The notes below the pieces were generated by a model, which was not told where the DNA came from, did not search any database, and worked only from the letters and a program-made list of their open reading frames with translations. Positions 1 through 9,501 of a stretch of 64,000 nt of DNA are shown piece after piece (the first letter of the stretch is position 1; the number at the start of each line of letters is the position of its first letter). The stretch covers positions 431,891 through 495,890 of the forward strand of contig JAECZT010000010.1 of assembly GCA_020055645.1 (NCBI GenBank). Reading direction: 5' to 3'. The position numbers and the translations under genes are program-made. The stretch is from Tomocerus qinae. Taxonomy: Eukaryota; Arthropoda; Collembola; Entomobryomorpha; Tomoceridae.

Positions 1-853
1 CACAGATTTACTATCTCCTGCTTTGTAGGTCGGGGCATCTTTTATCCAATATAGTCCATGAGAATGAGGTGATCCTCGCATTTGGAACTCAATGCGACTA
101 AAGTAGTCTGCCATTGTATACGGAGCAAATATGCCCCCTTCTGCCAGAAAAAGAAGGTTAAGCAAAGCCCGATACTTATGATCAAAGTGCCTCATGCAAG
201 TCACTGGGTCATTTCTTATCATTTCTGCTACTTCTTCAAACTTCAATTTGCCAGCCGTTTCCTCTGTTATAACTTTATTCTTCATTATCTTCACCAGCAT
301 GACTATTAATTCTCTCCATTTTGTTTCCGCTGCAGATAATGTTATGAAGAATGAGCACTTTCCCAGTTGGCGCACCATAGCAATAACTTTTTTTGATTTT
401 TGCTTCCAGTATGACGGTGACGATCGCAAGTTCTTAAAAACCCTATATCCGTCGTTTTGACTCAGTAGGTTTTCCACGAAGTCAGGACTCCTAGCTGCAC
501 CAGCTGTTAAGGAAGAATTTTGACCATTTGTTTGTCTTAAACATATTTGAATTGCTTGCGCAACCTTTTCATTGAAAGATCTTTTGAAGGAGTACAGTAT
601 TTTGGTAGGAACACATGCTCAGATTTTGCAATGTCAGTATACGATATTTTAACATTTTCTTTGAACTTTCTCATTTTTCCACAATATATTCTGGGGAAAG
701 ATGCCACTTCTGCATTAGTGTCAAAATGTAAATGGGTTGGAATTTTTCCTTCTCCTGGAGCAATTTTTATTATTTCTCTCTCGTTGAATACTAACGTTTC
801 TTCAGCCCCCAAATTGTGGCGACTCTCTGGCAGGTTAAATTCGGTTAAAGCAT

Positions 854-963
854 CTGTAACTTAAAAAGACATACTTGTAATTTTTAATATTTTGAAATTA
901 TTCGCGTGAAGGTAGAAAATGTCATTTATGATATTGTATGGCTAAACATATATTGTATGTCAC
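854..963 (-). other. Helitron intron 3 (110 bp, phase 1)
   Basis: The donor is ATTGCAG|GTGACA and the acceptor AAGTTACAG|ATGCTT on the minus strand. Splicing joins EEGIA to DALTEFNLPESRH in frame and leads into the APGEGKIP motif. Confidence 0.65.
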
Positions 964-1155
964 CTGCAATCCCCTCTTCGTCTGTACTTCCAGCTGCGTG
1001 AGATGATGTTGCTACATTTACAGACGAAATGTCTACTTCATTTGCATTTGTTGTGGTAGTTCTTTCATGCGATATATTTTCATTTACGCTTTGAGTATTG
1101 CACGTCAATAGATCCACGGAATCCCTTTCGTCGGCAACAAAAATCATTGTATCAT

Positions 1156-1263
1156 CTAGAAAAATATTAAATGGCCGATATTACTACCATTTTACACAAT
1201 TTGTAGTTAATTTGTAGTAAGAAATTAGTTAATAATAATATTGAATTTATAGGAAATGTTAAC
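1156..1263 (-). other. Helitron intron 2 (108 bp, phase 1)
   Basis: The donor is AATGATG|GTTAAC and the acceptor ATTTTTCTAG|ATGATAC on the minus strand. Splicing joins WSGYND to DDTMIFVADE in frame. Without it the frame closes at the donor. Confidence 0.7.
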
Positions 1264-1587
1264 CATCATTGTATCCAGACCAATCTTCAGAAAGAACAAC
1301 ATTTTCGGCATCATAAAGTTCTGTACCAATCAGGTATTTGGCAGCCAAGTAAACTATATGGGGCCGAATAATTTCATGAAGGTATGGATCCGTGTATGTC
1401 ATTCTTCGCATAAACTGTACTTGAACAGTCGATGTTTCATTGAAGTTCTCTTGCACATTTGTTTAAATCGTTTTCAACGTTCACCACGTTTCCACGTAAA
1501 GATGATTGACGCTCACATCCAAGCAATCTGACTTGCATAAAAGGAATACGCAGAGCCAAAAAATGGTTCCTCAAGGGGGGATAAGTC

Positions 1588-1665
1588 CTGAAACATAAAG
1601 TTTACAATTAGTGTTAACTACTTTTATTGACAATATTTACAACGGACGACGGTTTTGTTACCTAC
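1588..1665 (-). other. Helitron intron 1 (78 bp, phase 0)
   Basis: The donor is AAAG|GTAGGTAAC and the acceptor TTTATGTTTCAG|GAC, both on the minus strand. The join gives IPDELK-DLSPLEE, which matches the continuous motif of the Helitron family. The open frame past the donor ends after 13 codons. Confidence 0.75.
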
Positions 1666-2085
1666 CTTTAATTCATCAGGAATGGATGGGAAGTCTAATC
1701 CATTGGACAGAGATAATCTGGGTGGCTTCTTGGTTCGACGAACATGATTTCGACAGGTTCCACATAACTGATGTTCTTCTTGCGGCACATGTAATATCAA
1801 AGCAATATCTGCATCATTGCAACCCCATTTCTTGAGGAGGTCTGTTGAAACTTTGGACATCGACTCTTCATACCAAAGTCCCCCACAGCAAGAACAAATA
1901 AAAGATGGCGCACGGCGACTCTTTTCTTTGTATTGCTTCAAAAGTAAATCATAACTTGACCTCAGTAAACTTTGATTTCTTCGGTAGATTTCATTATTTG
2001 AGTCGTAAATTAGGCGACGCCGAGTTGGATTACTAAGAGACAATCGTTTTGCTGCTTTTTCACGATCTTTTTCAGGAGTACGATA

Positions 2086-2499
2086 TAGCGGATTTTTTCT
2101 AGCAATGCTGTGAGAAGCTGTATTTACTAATTGTTCTTCTTGACGACGATTGGGATCTGCTTTGGCAATTTTATTAGCAGCTTTTTTTGCTGTTCTCTCT
2201 TTTTCCAATTTCTGTGGATCTTGCCTGGCCACCTTGCGAGAGATGGTATTTGCCACTTGTTCTTCGTGACGAAGTGTTGGATCTGCTCTGGCAATTTGAT
2301 TAGCAGTTTTCTTTTCTGTTCTTTCTTTTTCCAATTTCTGTGGATCTTGCCTGGCCAACTTGCGAGAGATGGTGTTTGCACTTGTTCTTCGTGACGACGA
2401 TTGGGATCTGCTCTGGCAATTTGATGAGCAGCTCTGTCTGCTTCTCTTTCTTTTTCCAATTTCTGTGGATCTTGCCTGGCCAACTTGCGAGAGATGGTG
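2086..2499 (-). repeat. 126-bp coding tandem repeats in Helitron exon 1
   Basis: The phrase TCTGTGGATCTTGCCTGGCC recurs at 2211, 2337 and 2462. This gives a 126-bp (42-aa) period and one 125-bp step. Each unit encodes an IARADPxxRxxEQ / SRxxARQDPQKLEKER module. Such basic DP-rich modules are common at the N-terminus of animal Helitron proteins. The array is cut at its outer end by the LTR at 2500. Confidence 0.8.
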
Positions 2500-2898
2500 T
2501 GTTGAATGTAGTCTAATATTCTTGTAGCCAATAGGAATTTATAATATTGTATCAATTTGTTTGTGCATGCGCATGACAATATTATTATCTGCGTAGTTGA
2601 GCAAATCTCATTTTAAAATCAGTTCCGCTTGTTTGTGCCTAGAAATAAGGTGTAAAATTGTTTGTCTGTCAATTTCAATATTTTAATTTGAAATTAATAC
2701 AGTTTTTGCAGTAGTTAATAAGTGCTTTTTGTTTGTAATTATACTACTTGCATAATAATTACTGATCATAGTAGTTAACATCTTTTAGTGCACAAAATTA
2801 ACACCCTAGCAGGCAGGAACTCACATAAAATAATATAATTTTTGGACAATCCATATTATCATTATCATCCGTCAATCCTCAATAACACATTCTTTTCA
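2500..2898 (+). mobile_element. Diverged BEL/Pao LTR, inserted in the Helitron
   Basis: It begins TGTTGAATGTAG, the same start as the LTRs of the BEL array at 16-34 kb read on their coding strand. It shares blocks with them (AAAATCAGTT, GGTGTAAAATT, AGGCAGGAACTCA, CCGTCAATCCTCAA) and ends TTCA next to a matching primer-binding site. It is clearly the same LTR lineage, but much more diverged than the array copies are from one another, so it is an older insertion. No second LTR is visible. Confidence 0.75.
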
Positions 2899-2916
2899 TG
2901 GTCCTAATCGAACCGG
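2899..2916 (+). other. BEL/Pao primer-binding site (relict)
   Basis: TGGTCCTAATCGAACCGG directly follows the LTR end. The array elements have TGGTCCTGATCGAGCC at the same place. The TGG start is complementary to a tRNA 3' CCA end. Confidence 0.65.
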
Positions 2917-3223
2917 ATATATAAATATCTGAACTACTTTTGGGTTGTTAATGTATTTGTAGTCCTACTAACCCTTTGGGTAAATTCTCCATGACTAGTA
3001 CAATAGAAACAAAGATGACGTCGTGGTGTGGGCCAGACAGATAACTATATTAGTATTCATTGAATTCATATTTTAAAATTAATTATGTAATTACACGTGA
3101 GCAGTTAACCATATTATGATATGCATTTACGTTATGAACAGTCAGCAGCATTCTCGATGATTATTTCATCACAAACGAAGATGACGTCGTGCTTACGTTA
3201 TGAACAGGCAGCAGCAAATAATG
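2917..3223. other. Unassigned sequence after the relict LTR
   Basis: The first ~30 bases still resemble the start of the BEL internal region (GATATATAAATATCTGAACT). Beyond that nothing is recognised. From about 3130 degenerate pieces of the downstream tandem repeat appear (ATTCTCGATGATTA, ATGACGTCGTG, ATGAACAGGCAGCAG). Confidence 0.4.
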
Positions 3224-3820
3224 AACTTTGAAATGAAAAATAAAATGCCGTGTATTTATACGTGAACAGTTAATCATATATTCTTGTAAAAGAGGCAGAA
3301 TGAGTATTTTGAAATGAAAAATAAAATGGCAGTTAACCATATTATGATGTACATCGTATTAAATTACCTTTTCAGCAGTATTCTCGATGACCTTTTTAGC
3401 AGTATTCTCGATGATTACTTCATCACAAACGACGATATGAACAGGCAGCAAACAGGCAGAATGAGTATTGACCTTTTTAGCAGTATTCTCGTGAACTTTG
3501 AAATGAAAAATAAAATGCCGTGTATTTATACGTGAACAGTTAATCATACATTCTTGTAAAAGAGGCAGAATGAGTATTTTGAAATGAAAAATAAAATGGC
3601 AGTTAACCATATTATGATGTACATCGTATTAAATTACCTTTTCAGCAGTATTCTTGATGACCTTTTTAGCAGTATTCTCGATGATTACTTCATCACAAAC
3701 GACGATATGAACAGGCAGCAAACAGGCAGAATGAGTATTGACCTTTTTAGCAGTATTCTCGATGATTACTTCATCACAAACGACGATATGAACAGGCAGC
3801 AAACAGGCAGAATGAGTATT
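3224..3820. repeat. Nested 270-bp and 81-bp tandem repeats
   Basis: A 270-bp unit starts with AACTTTGAAATGAAAAATAA at 3224 and again at 3494. Inside it an 81-bp unit (CCTTTTTAGCAGTATTCTCG at 3661, again at 3742) is tandemly repeated. 81 is a multiple of three, so both strands stay open for long stretches. This explains the 73-83 aa ORFs here, which I do not regard as genes. Confidence 0.8.
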
Positions 3821-3966
3821 TAGTATTCTCGTGAAGGAAGGTTAAATTCCAAACAAACAAAAAGCAATAACGTTCTTGTTTGTCGCATACCACTCTTCGT
3901 CCCAGTATGTCATGTGATGTGGATGCAGCTGCACTGAACTGAACTGAACTGAAAGATATGAATATG
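3821..3966. repeat. Spacer with (CTGAA)n microsatellite
   Basis: Non-coding spacer that includes a short run of CTGAA repeats at about 3935-3953. Nothing else is recognised. Confidence 0.5.
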
Positions 3967-4085
3967 TATCTATTCTATGCTGCTTCTCGTTGAATTGTGT
4001 GTTGGTGTGTTGTGTGTATCTATTCTATGCTGCTTCACGTTGCATTGTTGTGTGTATCTATTCTATGCTGCTTCTCGTTGCATTG
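3967..4085. repeat. Short minisatellite, three units
   Basis: TATCTATTCTATGCTGCTTC recurs at 3967, 4017 and 4055, separated by GT-rich spacers of unequal length. Confidence 0.75.
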
Positions 4086-4104
4086 TAATTGACAGAAACT
4101 GAAT

Positions 4105-4197
4105 TTTCGACGGACAGACGGACAGACGGACGTACGGACGACCGGACAGACATGATGGGCATTTACAAGGTATATCAGAAATGTCTGACATTCAATA
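4105..4197. repeat. (GACGGACA)n microsatellite and junction to R3.4
   Basis: A degenerate run of GACGGACA/GTACGGAC repeats at about 4108-4150 is followed by ~45 bases of unique sequence up to the first R3.4 unit. Confidence 0.6.
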
Positions 4198-4264
4198 ATA
4201 TCAAACTTATTCCCCACTTGAGACTTAGAATTATAACCATAGAATAATGAAGTACAAACTGCTA

Positions 4265-4955
4265 TGCTGTGGAAACTGATTTCATATGGATACCCACTTC
4301 CTTGACATACTGTATTGTCAACTAGACTGTAAGTGCTAATAACTGCAAATATAAATGTAAATATTGAAATAAGATGACACTGTATTTCAAGGCAAAAAAC
4401 TTTTCCATATAAAAAGCAGATAATACTAATTGCACAGTTACTTTGTACATTGTGGCAATTTCTTAACACTATTTAAGCATTTTTATTGCACTTTGGACAT
4501 TTAGTTAGTTGATAATTTTAGCGCTATGTGTTGTTAATACGGGATAATTTATACTCTTAATTTTTGCTTAATTACTATGGATACGACAATTTAACCTGGA
4601 TTTTGATTTTCAGAAAATAACTTGGAGTCGTTACAATTCGTGAGCGAATACTATTTGGCATGTACTATTGCAAAGGTGTTCCCACACTAAATGGAAGCAT
4701 TGACTGGCGATCCCGTTTTCGAAAATATTTTCCATCCTTGCTTCAAGCGTTAATTGAACGACTATTGTATTTTTGTTCTCTAAAATGTTTTTTGAAGATA
4801 TTTGCAAGTGAATTAGCAGTAAATGCACGAGAGATTTTTTTGAAGAAAATTTTAAAATTACGAGCTTTAATTAATACTGTGCATCTAAATTATATCTTGT
4901 TTTCGAGTTTTTCTGGCCTTCTTCCCTTATATTTCTCCACGTTTTTAACCTGTAA
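4265..4955 (+). repeat. Left inverted arm of R3.4 copy 1
   Basis: Two blocks match the right arm in inverse orientation. The outer block is 4265-4320 (around GACATACTGTA) and the inner block 4811-4955 (around TTTTAAAATTACGAGCTTTA). About 490 bases separate them here, against ~45-65 in the right arm. Confidence 0.7.
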
Positions 4956-4975
4956 TTTTATATGCAGTAGAAACC

Positions 4976-5130
4976 CTATGCTCGCATTCTTATACGGAGT
5001 TAATCCATATGTTGACACTTCCGGAAGTAGTAAATCCATGTTGACACTTCCAGAAGTGGTAAATCCATGTTGACATTACCACAAGTGGTAAAAATAAATT
5101 TTTTTACTTCTAAAAGCAGTAGAAACCCTA
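4976..5130 (+). repeat. TTCnnGAA sub-repeats, cluster A
   Basis: Degenerate ~37-45 bp repeats of the form (A)AATCCATGTTGACACTTCCAG with a palindromic core TTCCGGAA, TTCCAGAA or a relative. The same cluster recurs inverted near 11700-11890, 43205-43390, 59650-59820 and 62940-63120. Confidence 0.7.
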
Positions 5131-5527
5131 TGGAATGTTAATTGGGAAGTGGCGGTGAGATATAGACTACATGTTGGTGAAACTATTTTGTTGTTTTTGA
5201 AATGCCGGGCCTTTCTTCAAATTTTGATTGCTTAGAAAATAAAAAACTACTATCAAAAATGATAAACGAGACTGCTCCAATGTTTAAATTTTTTGAAAAA
5301 AAGTGCACGATCTTATGTTGTAAATGTGTATAATATCTAAAGTCATTTCTCATATCCATCAAGCAGAATCCTGAAAAATGTTTTCAATCTCTTAATATCG
5401 ATCTTTACTCAAAAATAGAACGCTTCGGAACAGATCTATACTATATTATAATTACCGGAAGTTTGTATTTATGTCTGTGTGAGTGTCCGCTCCCAGTTCC
5501 CAAATGTTTACAATAGAAGCGTTACAA

Positions 5528-5745
5528 TGCCTTTGTCAACACTTAAAAGCAATGAAACCCTATGTTGACACTTTTTAGGAACACTAAAACCCTATGTTGA
5601 CACTTCTAGAAGCATTAAAAACTTATATGTGCACTACTGAAAGCAGTAAAAACCTATTTTGGCACTTCTAGAAGCAGTAAAACTGTGTTGTTAACACATC
5701 TAATAGCAATAAATACCTATGTCGTCACTTTTAGAAGCTTAGAAA
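5528..5745 (+). repeat. TTCnnGAA sub-repeats, cluster B
   Basis: Five or six degenerate repeats of AACCCTATGTTGACACTT followed by CTAGAAGCA. Several contain the perfect palindrome CTTCTAGAAG. Inverted copies lie near 11090-11310, 42640-42850, 59075-59280 and 62365-62560. Confidence 0.7.
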
Positions 5746-5794
5746 GCCTATATTTTAAATTTTTATACCGCGAGAAACTGCAAAGCAGACAGCG

Positions 5795-5875
5795 CATTGC
5801 CCGAATGGCAATGTGCGGTTTTACCACTAGTATAGTATGCAGTTAAATCCTGGTTCAATTTCCATTGACACCGAT
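5795..5875 (+). other. tRNA-like (A box/B box) stretch inside R3.4
   Basis: GCCCGAATGGCAATGTG resembles a pol III A box. CCTGGTTCAATTTCC, about 45 bases later, resembles a B box. It could be a relict tRNA-derived SINE head carried by the unit. The same bases also form a hairpin (CGCATTGCC/GGCAATGTGCG), so the likeness may be chance. Confidence 0.25.
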
Positions 5876-6057
5876 TGCTCGTAAACTAGCAGCTTCTGTA
5901 AAACATGGCATATATGACAGCGTAGAGAATTCTTCTGCGGGCTGTGCATTAATTTGAAACCAACTATCCGGTTTCAACTTTAGCCGTAGGAACCGGAAGA
6001 ATGAACTTTAAAATTGTTTGGTATCTCCTTGGCGACTTAGTACAAATGCATCATAGT

Positions 6058-6293
6058 CAGGGAACTAAAAAGGTACTTCTTTTTTACAAAAAAAGGTAAA
6101 AAGTACTACTTTTTCTAAAAAAGCAGTCCTTTTTACCTTTTTACAATTTTAACCTTATTTACATGTAAAGTGAAGTAAATGGGGCACTCTGCTACATCAA
6201 AAAAGGTAAAAAGGCAAAAAAGGACTGCTTTTTTAAAATCTTAGTCCTACCTTTTTTACAAAAAAGGCAAAAAAGGTCCTTTTTTGTTCCCTG
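6058..6293 (+). mobile_element. hAT-type MITE, copy 1
   Basis: It is flanked by perfect 8-bp duplications ATCATAGT (6050-6057 and 6294-6301). Its ends are inverted repeats, CAGGGAACTAAAAAGG and CCTTTTTTGTTCCCTG. Length and TSD fit a non-autonomous hAT element. The interior is AAAAAGG/CCTTTTT-rich with no ORF. It is present with the same TSD in every R3.4 copy that covers this point, so it inserted before the unit was amplified. Confidence 0.85.
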
Positions 6294-7248
6294 ATCATAG
6301 TCAATTGGGCAATGTGATTAGAACCTATGGCAGTCACATTGCAATATGGTATTGGATGAAATGGAGTCGATGGACTAGTAATTAGCAATACAATTTCCAT
6401 TTCCAAATTCAATCTCCGAAGATACGAACTAATGAGTGAACTGAATTAGCATCGCTAGACAAAATCTCAATAATAATAATAATGTTGGATTTATAGATGC
6501 ATTATTCCTGTTACGTGGTATTCTGATACTCAATAGTCCCAGTCACATTCACATACCAATGCAAATACGGAGTACCAAGAACAATTCCAGAGATGAAAAA
6601 TATATTAGGCTTGAGGGCACTGACATGGGTTGTAAAAAATTTATAATAAGTAAAATTTCAGGGATGGAAAATATTTTCATTGAGTGCGACTCCAAGAATA
6701 GACAATGAAAAATTGTAATAGGCACGCTCAATACTACTAATACAAACACTTACACTTTCCCGGCTTGTGGTGGATTTTACCTACCTCAAAAATACGAACT
6801 ATTGATCTCCCCTAAAGCGGGGGTTTGAGGGCGGCAGCCCCCAACAAAAAATAAAGTTACCTTATCACATACATAATATATTTTGCGAAAAAATCTAATT
6901 TTTCGAGATGTAGCTCAAATAACATAATATTTATCATTTTTTCATAGATGTAAAACTTACATTATAAACTAGCCAGGGATGAACAATATTTAGAAAATTG
7001 AGACATGTTGATTAGAAGTTTACTCGAACATTGCACATTACATTACCATTCCAATATTTACAAAAATTTGCGAAGACTGGGAATAATGTTTTACTTGTAA
7101 CTTGTTTTTATTGTCAATTTCTACAACTATGACAGGTACCTATATAAATAATTTCGAAATATACATAATCTGGTTGAAATTTTTCTAGTTCGTAGTTATA
7201 TGATAGTTATAACCAGATTTATCAAGAAAAACAATAAAATTAAATTAA

Positions 7249-7490
7249 AGGTTAAAAACATGGAGAAATATACGGGAAGAAGGCCTGAAAAACTCGAAAA
7301 CAAGGTATAATTTAGATGCAGAGTATTAATTAAAGCTCGTAATTTTAAAATTTTCTTCTAAAAAATCTCCCCGTGCGTTTACAGTTAATTTCCTTGCAAC
7401 AACCCTAAAACTTGCCTAAACATTAGAATTACACTACAGTATGTCAATAAAGTAAGTATCCATAGGAAATCCGTATCCATAGTACCCAGC
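7249..7490 (-). repeat. Right inverted arm of R3.4 copy 1
   Basis: The reverse complement of 7249-7392 matches 4811-4955 at roughly 85-90% by eye. The reverse complement of 7438-7490 matches 4265-4320 less well. Confidence 0.7.
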
Positions 7491-8436
7491 CATAGTAAGC
7501 CAAGTCAATATCCAACTAACAGGCAGTCAGTAACAGTCAGTATCGGGCAGTATCCGTAAATCCATAATAGGGATAAACAACTTGTAATAAATTAATAATA
7601 ATATCAAACTTATTCCCAACTTGAGACTTAGAATTATAACCATAGAATAATGAAGTACAAACTGCTATGCTGTGGAAACTGATTTCATATGGATACCCAC
7701 TTCCTTGACATACTGTACTATCAACTAGACTATAAGTGCTTATAACTGCAAATATAAATGTAAATATTGAAATAAGATGACACTGTATTTCACGTCAAAA
7801 AACTTTTCCATATAAAAAGCAGATAATACTAATTGCACAGTTACTTTGTACATTGTGGCAATTTCTTAACACTATTTAAGCATTTTTATTGCACTTTGGA
7901 CATTTAGTTAGTTAATAATTTTAGCGCTATATGTTGTTAATACGGGATAATTTATACTCTTAATTTTTGCTTAATTACTATGGATACGACAATTTAACCT
8001 GGATTTTGATTTTCAGAAAATAACTTGGAGTCGTTACAATTAGTGAGCGAATACTATTTTGCATGTACTATTGCAAAGGTGTTCCCACACTAAATGGAAG
8101 CATTGACTAGCGTTCCCGTTTTCGAAAATATTTTCCATCCTTGCTTCAAGCGTTAATTGAACCACTATTGTATTTTTGTTCTCTAAAATGTTTTTTGAAG
8201 ACATTTACAGGTGAATTATCAGTAAATGCACGAGAGTTTTTTTTGAAAAAAGTTTTAAAATTACGAGCTTTAATTAATACTCTGCATCTAAGTTATATCT
8301 TGTTTTCTAGTTTTTCTGGCCTTCTTCCCGTATATTTCTCCAGGTTTTTAACCTTTAATTTAATTTTATTGTTTTTCATGATAAATCTGGTTATAACTAT
8401 CATCTATAACTATACTTAGTACAAATGCATCATAGT

Positions 8437-8679
8437 CAGGGAACTAAAAAGGTACTCCTTTTTTACAAAAAAGGTAAAAACTACTACTTCTTCTAAAAAA
8501 GCAGTCCTTTTTACCTTTTTAACCTTATTTACATGTAAAGTGAAGTAAATGGGGCACTCTGCTACATCAAAAAAGGTAAAAAGGCAAAAAAGGACTGCTT
8601 TTTTAAAATCTTACTCCTACCTTTTTTACAAAAAAGGACAAAAAGGTAAAAGGCAAAAAAGGTCCTTTTTTGTTCCCTG
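8437..8679 (+). mobile_element. hAT-type MITE, copy 2
   Basis: Same inverted ends as at 6058. The TSD ATCATAGT lies at 8429-8436 and 8680-8687. Confidence 0.85.
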
Positions 8680-9341
8680 ATCATAGTCAATTGGGCAAGT
8701 GATTAGAACCTACGGAAGTCACATTGCAATATGGTATTGGATGAAATGGAGTCGATAAACTAGTAATTAGCAATACAATTTCCATTTCCAAATTCAATCT
8801 CCGAAGATACGAACTAATGAGTGAACTGAATTAGCATCGCTAGACAAAATCTCAATAATAATAATAATGTTGGATTTATAGATGCATTATTCCTGTTACG
8901 TGGTATTCTGATACTCAATAGTCCCAGTCACATTCACATACCAATGCAAATACGGAGTACCAAGAACAATTCCAGAGATAAAAAATATATTAGGCTTGAG
9001 GGCACTGACATGGGTTGTAAAAAATTTATAATAAGTAAAATTTCAGGGATGGAAAATATTCTCGAAAACAAGGTATAATTTAGATGCAGAGTATTAATTA
9101 AAGCTCGTAATTTTAAAATTTTTTTCAAAAAAATCTCCCCGTGCGTTTACAGTTAATTTCCTTGCAACAACCCTAAAACTTGCCTAAACATTAGAATTAC
9201 ACTACAGTATGTCAATAAAGTAAGTATCCATAGGAAATCCGTATCCATAGTACCCAGCCATAGCTTACTAGTCAATATCCAACTAACAGGCAGTCAGTAA
9301 CAGTCAGTATCGGGCAGTATCCGTAAATCCATAATAGGGAT

Positions 9342-9460
9342 GTGTGTGTTAGTGGGAGAGTATGATCAATACTATTGAAGAGTAAAGACACACTACCGCT
9401 CAAGCAGCGAGGACTTACTTGCAGTTGCTCCCTGAACAGCTTTACTGTTCGGAGAAGCCA
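9342..9460. mobile_element. 119-bp insertion with 12-bp target duplication
   Basis: Absent from other R3.4 copies. It is flanked by CATAATAGGGAT at 9330-9341 and 9461-9472. The insert has a GAACAG-CTTTA-CTGTTC hairpin and an AGTAT-GATCA-ATACT hairpin and no poly-A. The TSD length would suit target-primed retroposition. The family is not recognised. Confidence 0.6.
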
Positions 9461-9501
9461 CATAATAGGGATAAACAACTTGTAATAAATTAATAATAAT
9501 A

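Larger units (their letters stand above)
1..2499 (-). mobile_element. Helitron (rolling-circle transposon), 5' part, truncated
   Basis: The minus strand encodes the N-terminal half of a Helitron Rep/helicase. The gene runs off the left edge of the window just past the Rep HUH-like motif, so the helicase domain and 3' terminus are not visible. The upstream (right) end is interrupted at 2499/2500 by a BEL/Pao LTR, so the Helitron 5' terminus is not seen either. No Helitron 5'-TC or 3' hairpin/CTRR end could be located. The copy is inactive: besides the interruption it has about four reading-frame breaks. Confidence 0.85.
1..2499 (-). pseudogene. Helitron Rep/helicase N-terminal region, four exons, broken
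   Basis: Exon order on the minus strand is 2499-1666, 1587-1264, 1155-964 and 853-1. Exon 1 has repeated Arg-x-Asp-Pro-rich ~42-aa units, then a Cys-rich domain (C-S-C-C-G-G-L-W-Y, LCGTC) typical of Helitron/DUF6570-like N-termini, ending IPDELK. Exon 2 opens DLSPLEE. Exon 4 has IAPGEGKIP, FPRIYCG, the Helitron-like N domain core (FITLSAAETKW, NDPVTCMRHFDHK) and EFQMRGSPHSHGLYW. That last motif contains H-S-H at the position of the Rep HUH motif, where the family usually has H-hydrophobic-H. Breaks seen: a one-base loss near 2375 (the DNA repeat spacing drops from 126 to 125), an extra T in the run at 1558-1563, a small loss near 1457, and a loss near 595 that removes the usual RR-DRR segment. 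Splice joins are inferred but restore frame and family motifs. Confidence 0.8.
4198..7603 (+). repeat. R3.4 repeat unit, copy 1 (most complete forward copy)
   Basis: The unit is bounded by AATATCAAACTTATTCC at 4198 and its recurrence at about 7601, a 3.4 kb period. Contents in order: left arm (4265-4975), palindrome-rich sub-repeats (4976-5130 and 5528-5745), a tRNA-like stretch (5795-5875), a hAT MITE (6058-6293), unique AT-rich DNA and a right arm (7249-7490). The right arm is the reverse complement of parts of the left arm. No coding potential is convincing. The inverted arms suggest an origin as a TIR or foldback element, but no transposase is present. Confidence 0.85.
7604..9501 (+). repeat. 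R3.4 repeat unit, copy 2 (internally shortened)
   Basis: It starts like copy 1. After about 8340 the left arm changes into the sequence of the right arm read in reverse (TTTAATTTAATTTTATTG, ATCTGGTTATAACTATCAT), then jumps at about 8410 to the segment before the MITE. A second jump at about 9060 joins the post-MITE region to the right arm. The first pattern suggests recombination or conversion between the inverted arms. Confidence 0.8.

Noticed and set aside
2500-3223. ORFs at the Helitron/LTR boundary on the minus strand
   Set aside because: The frame only runs on by chance from Helitron DNA into the inserted LTR.
3314-3823. 73-83 aa ORFs in the nested repeats
   Set aside because: Artefact of repeats whose lengths are multiples of three.
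4035-4469. 111-144 aa ORF recurring in R3.4 copies (also 44383-44718, 60306-60641, 63618-63953)
   Set aside because: It recurs only because the repeat does. It has no recognisable domain, and copies differ at all codon positions.
4660-5073. 102-169 aa ORF recurring in R3.4 (also 9855-10364, 11795-12199, 63014-63322)
   Set aside because: It covers the inverted arm and the palindromic sub-repeats. Differences between copies include many replacements, and no family is recognised.
4976-5130. CRISPR-like array
   Set aside because: The repeats are degenerate, have no unique spacers and lie in a eukaryotic repeat with no cas genes.
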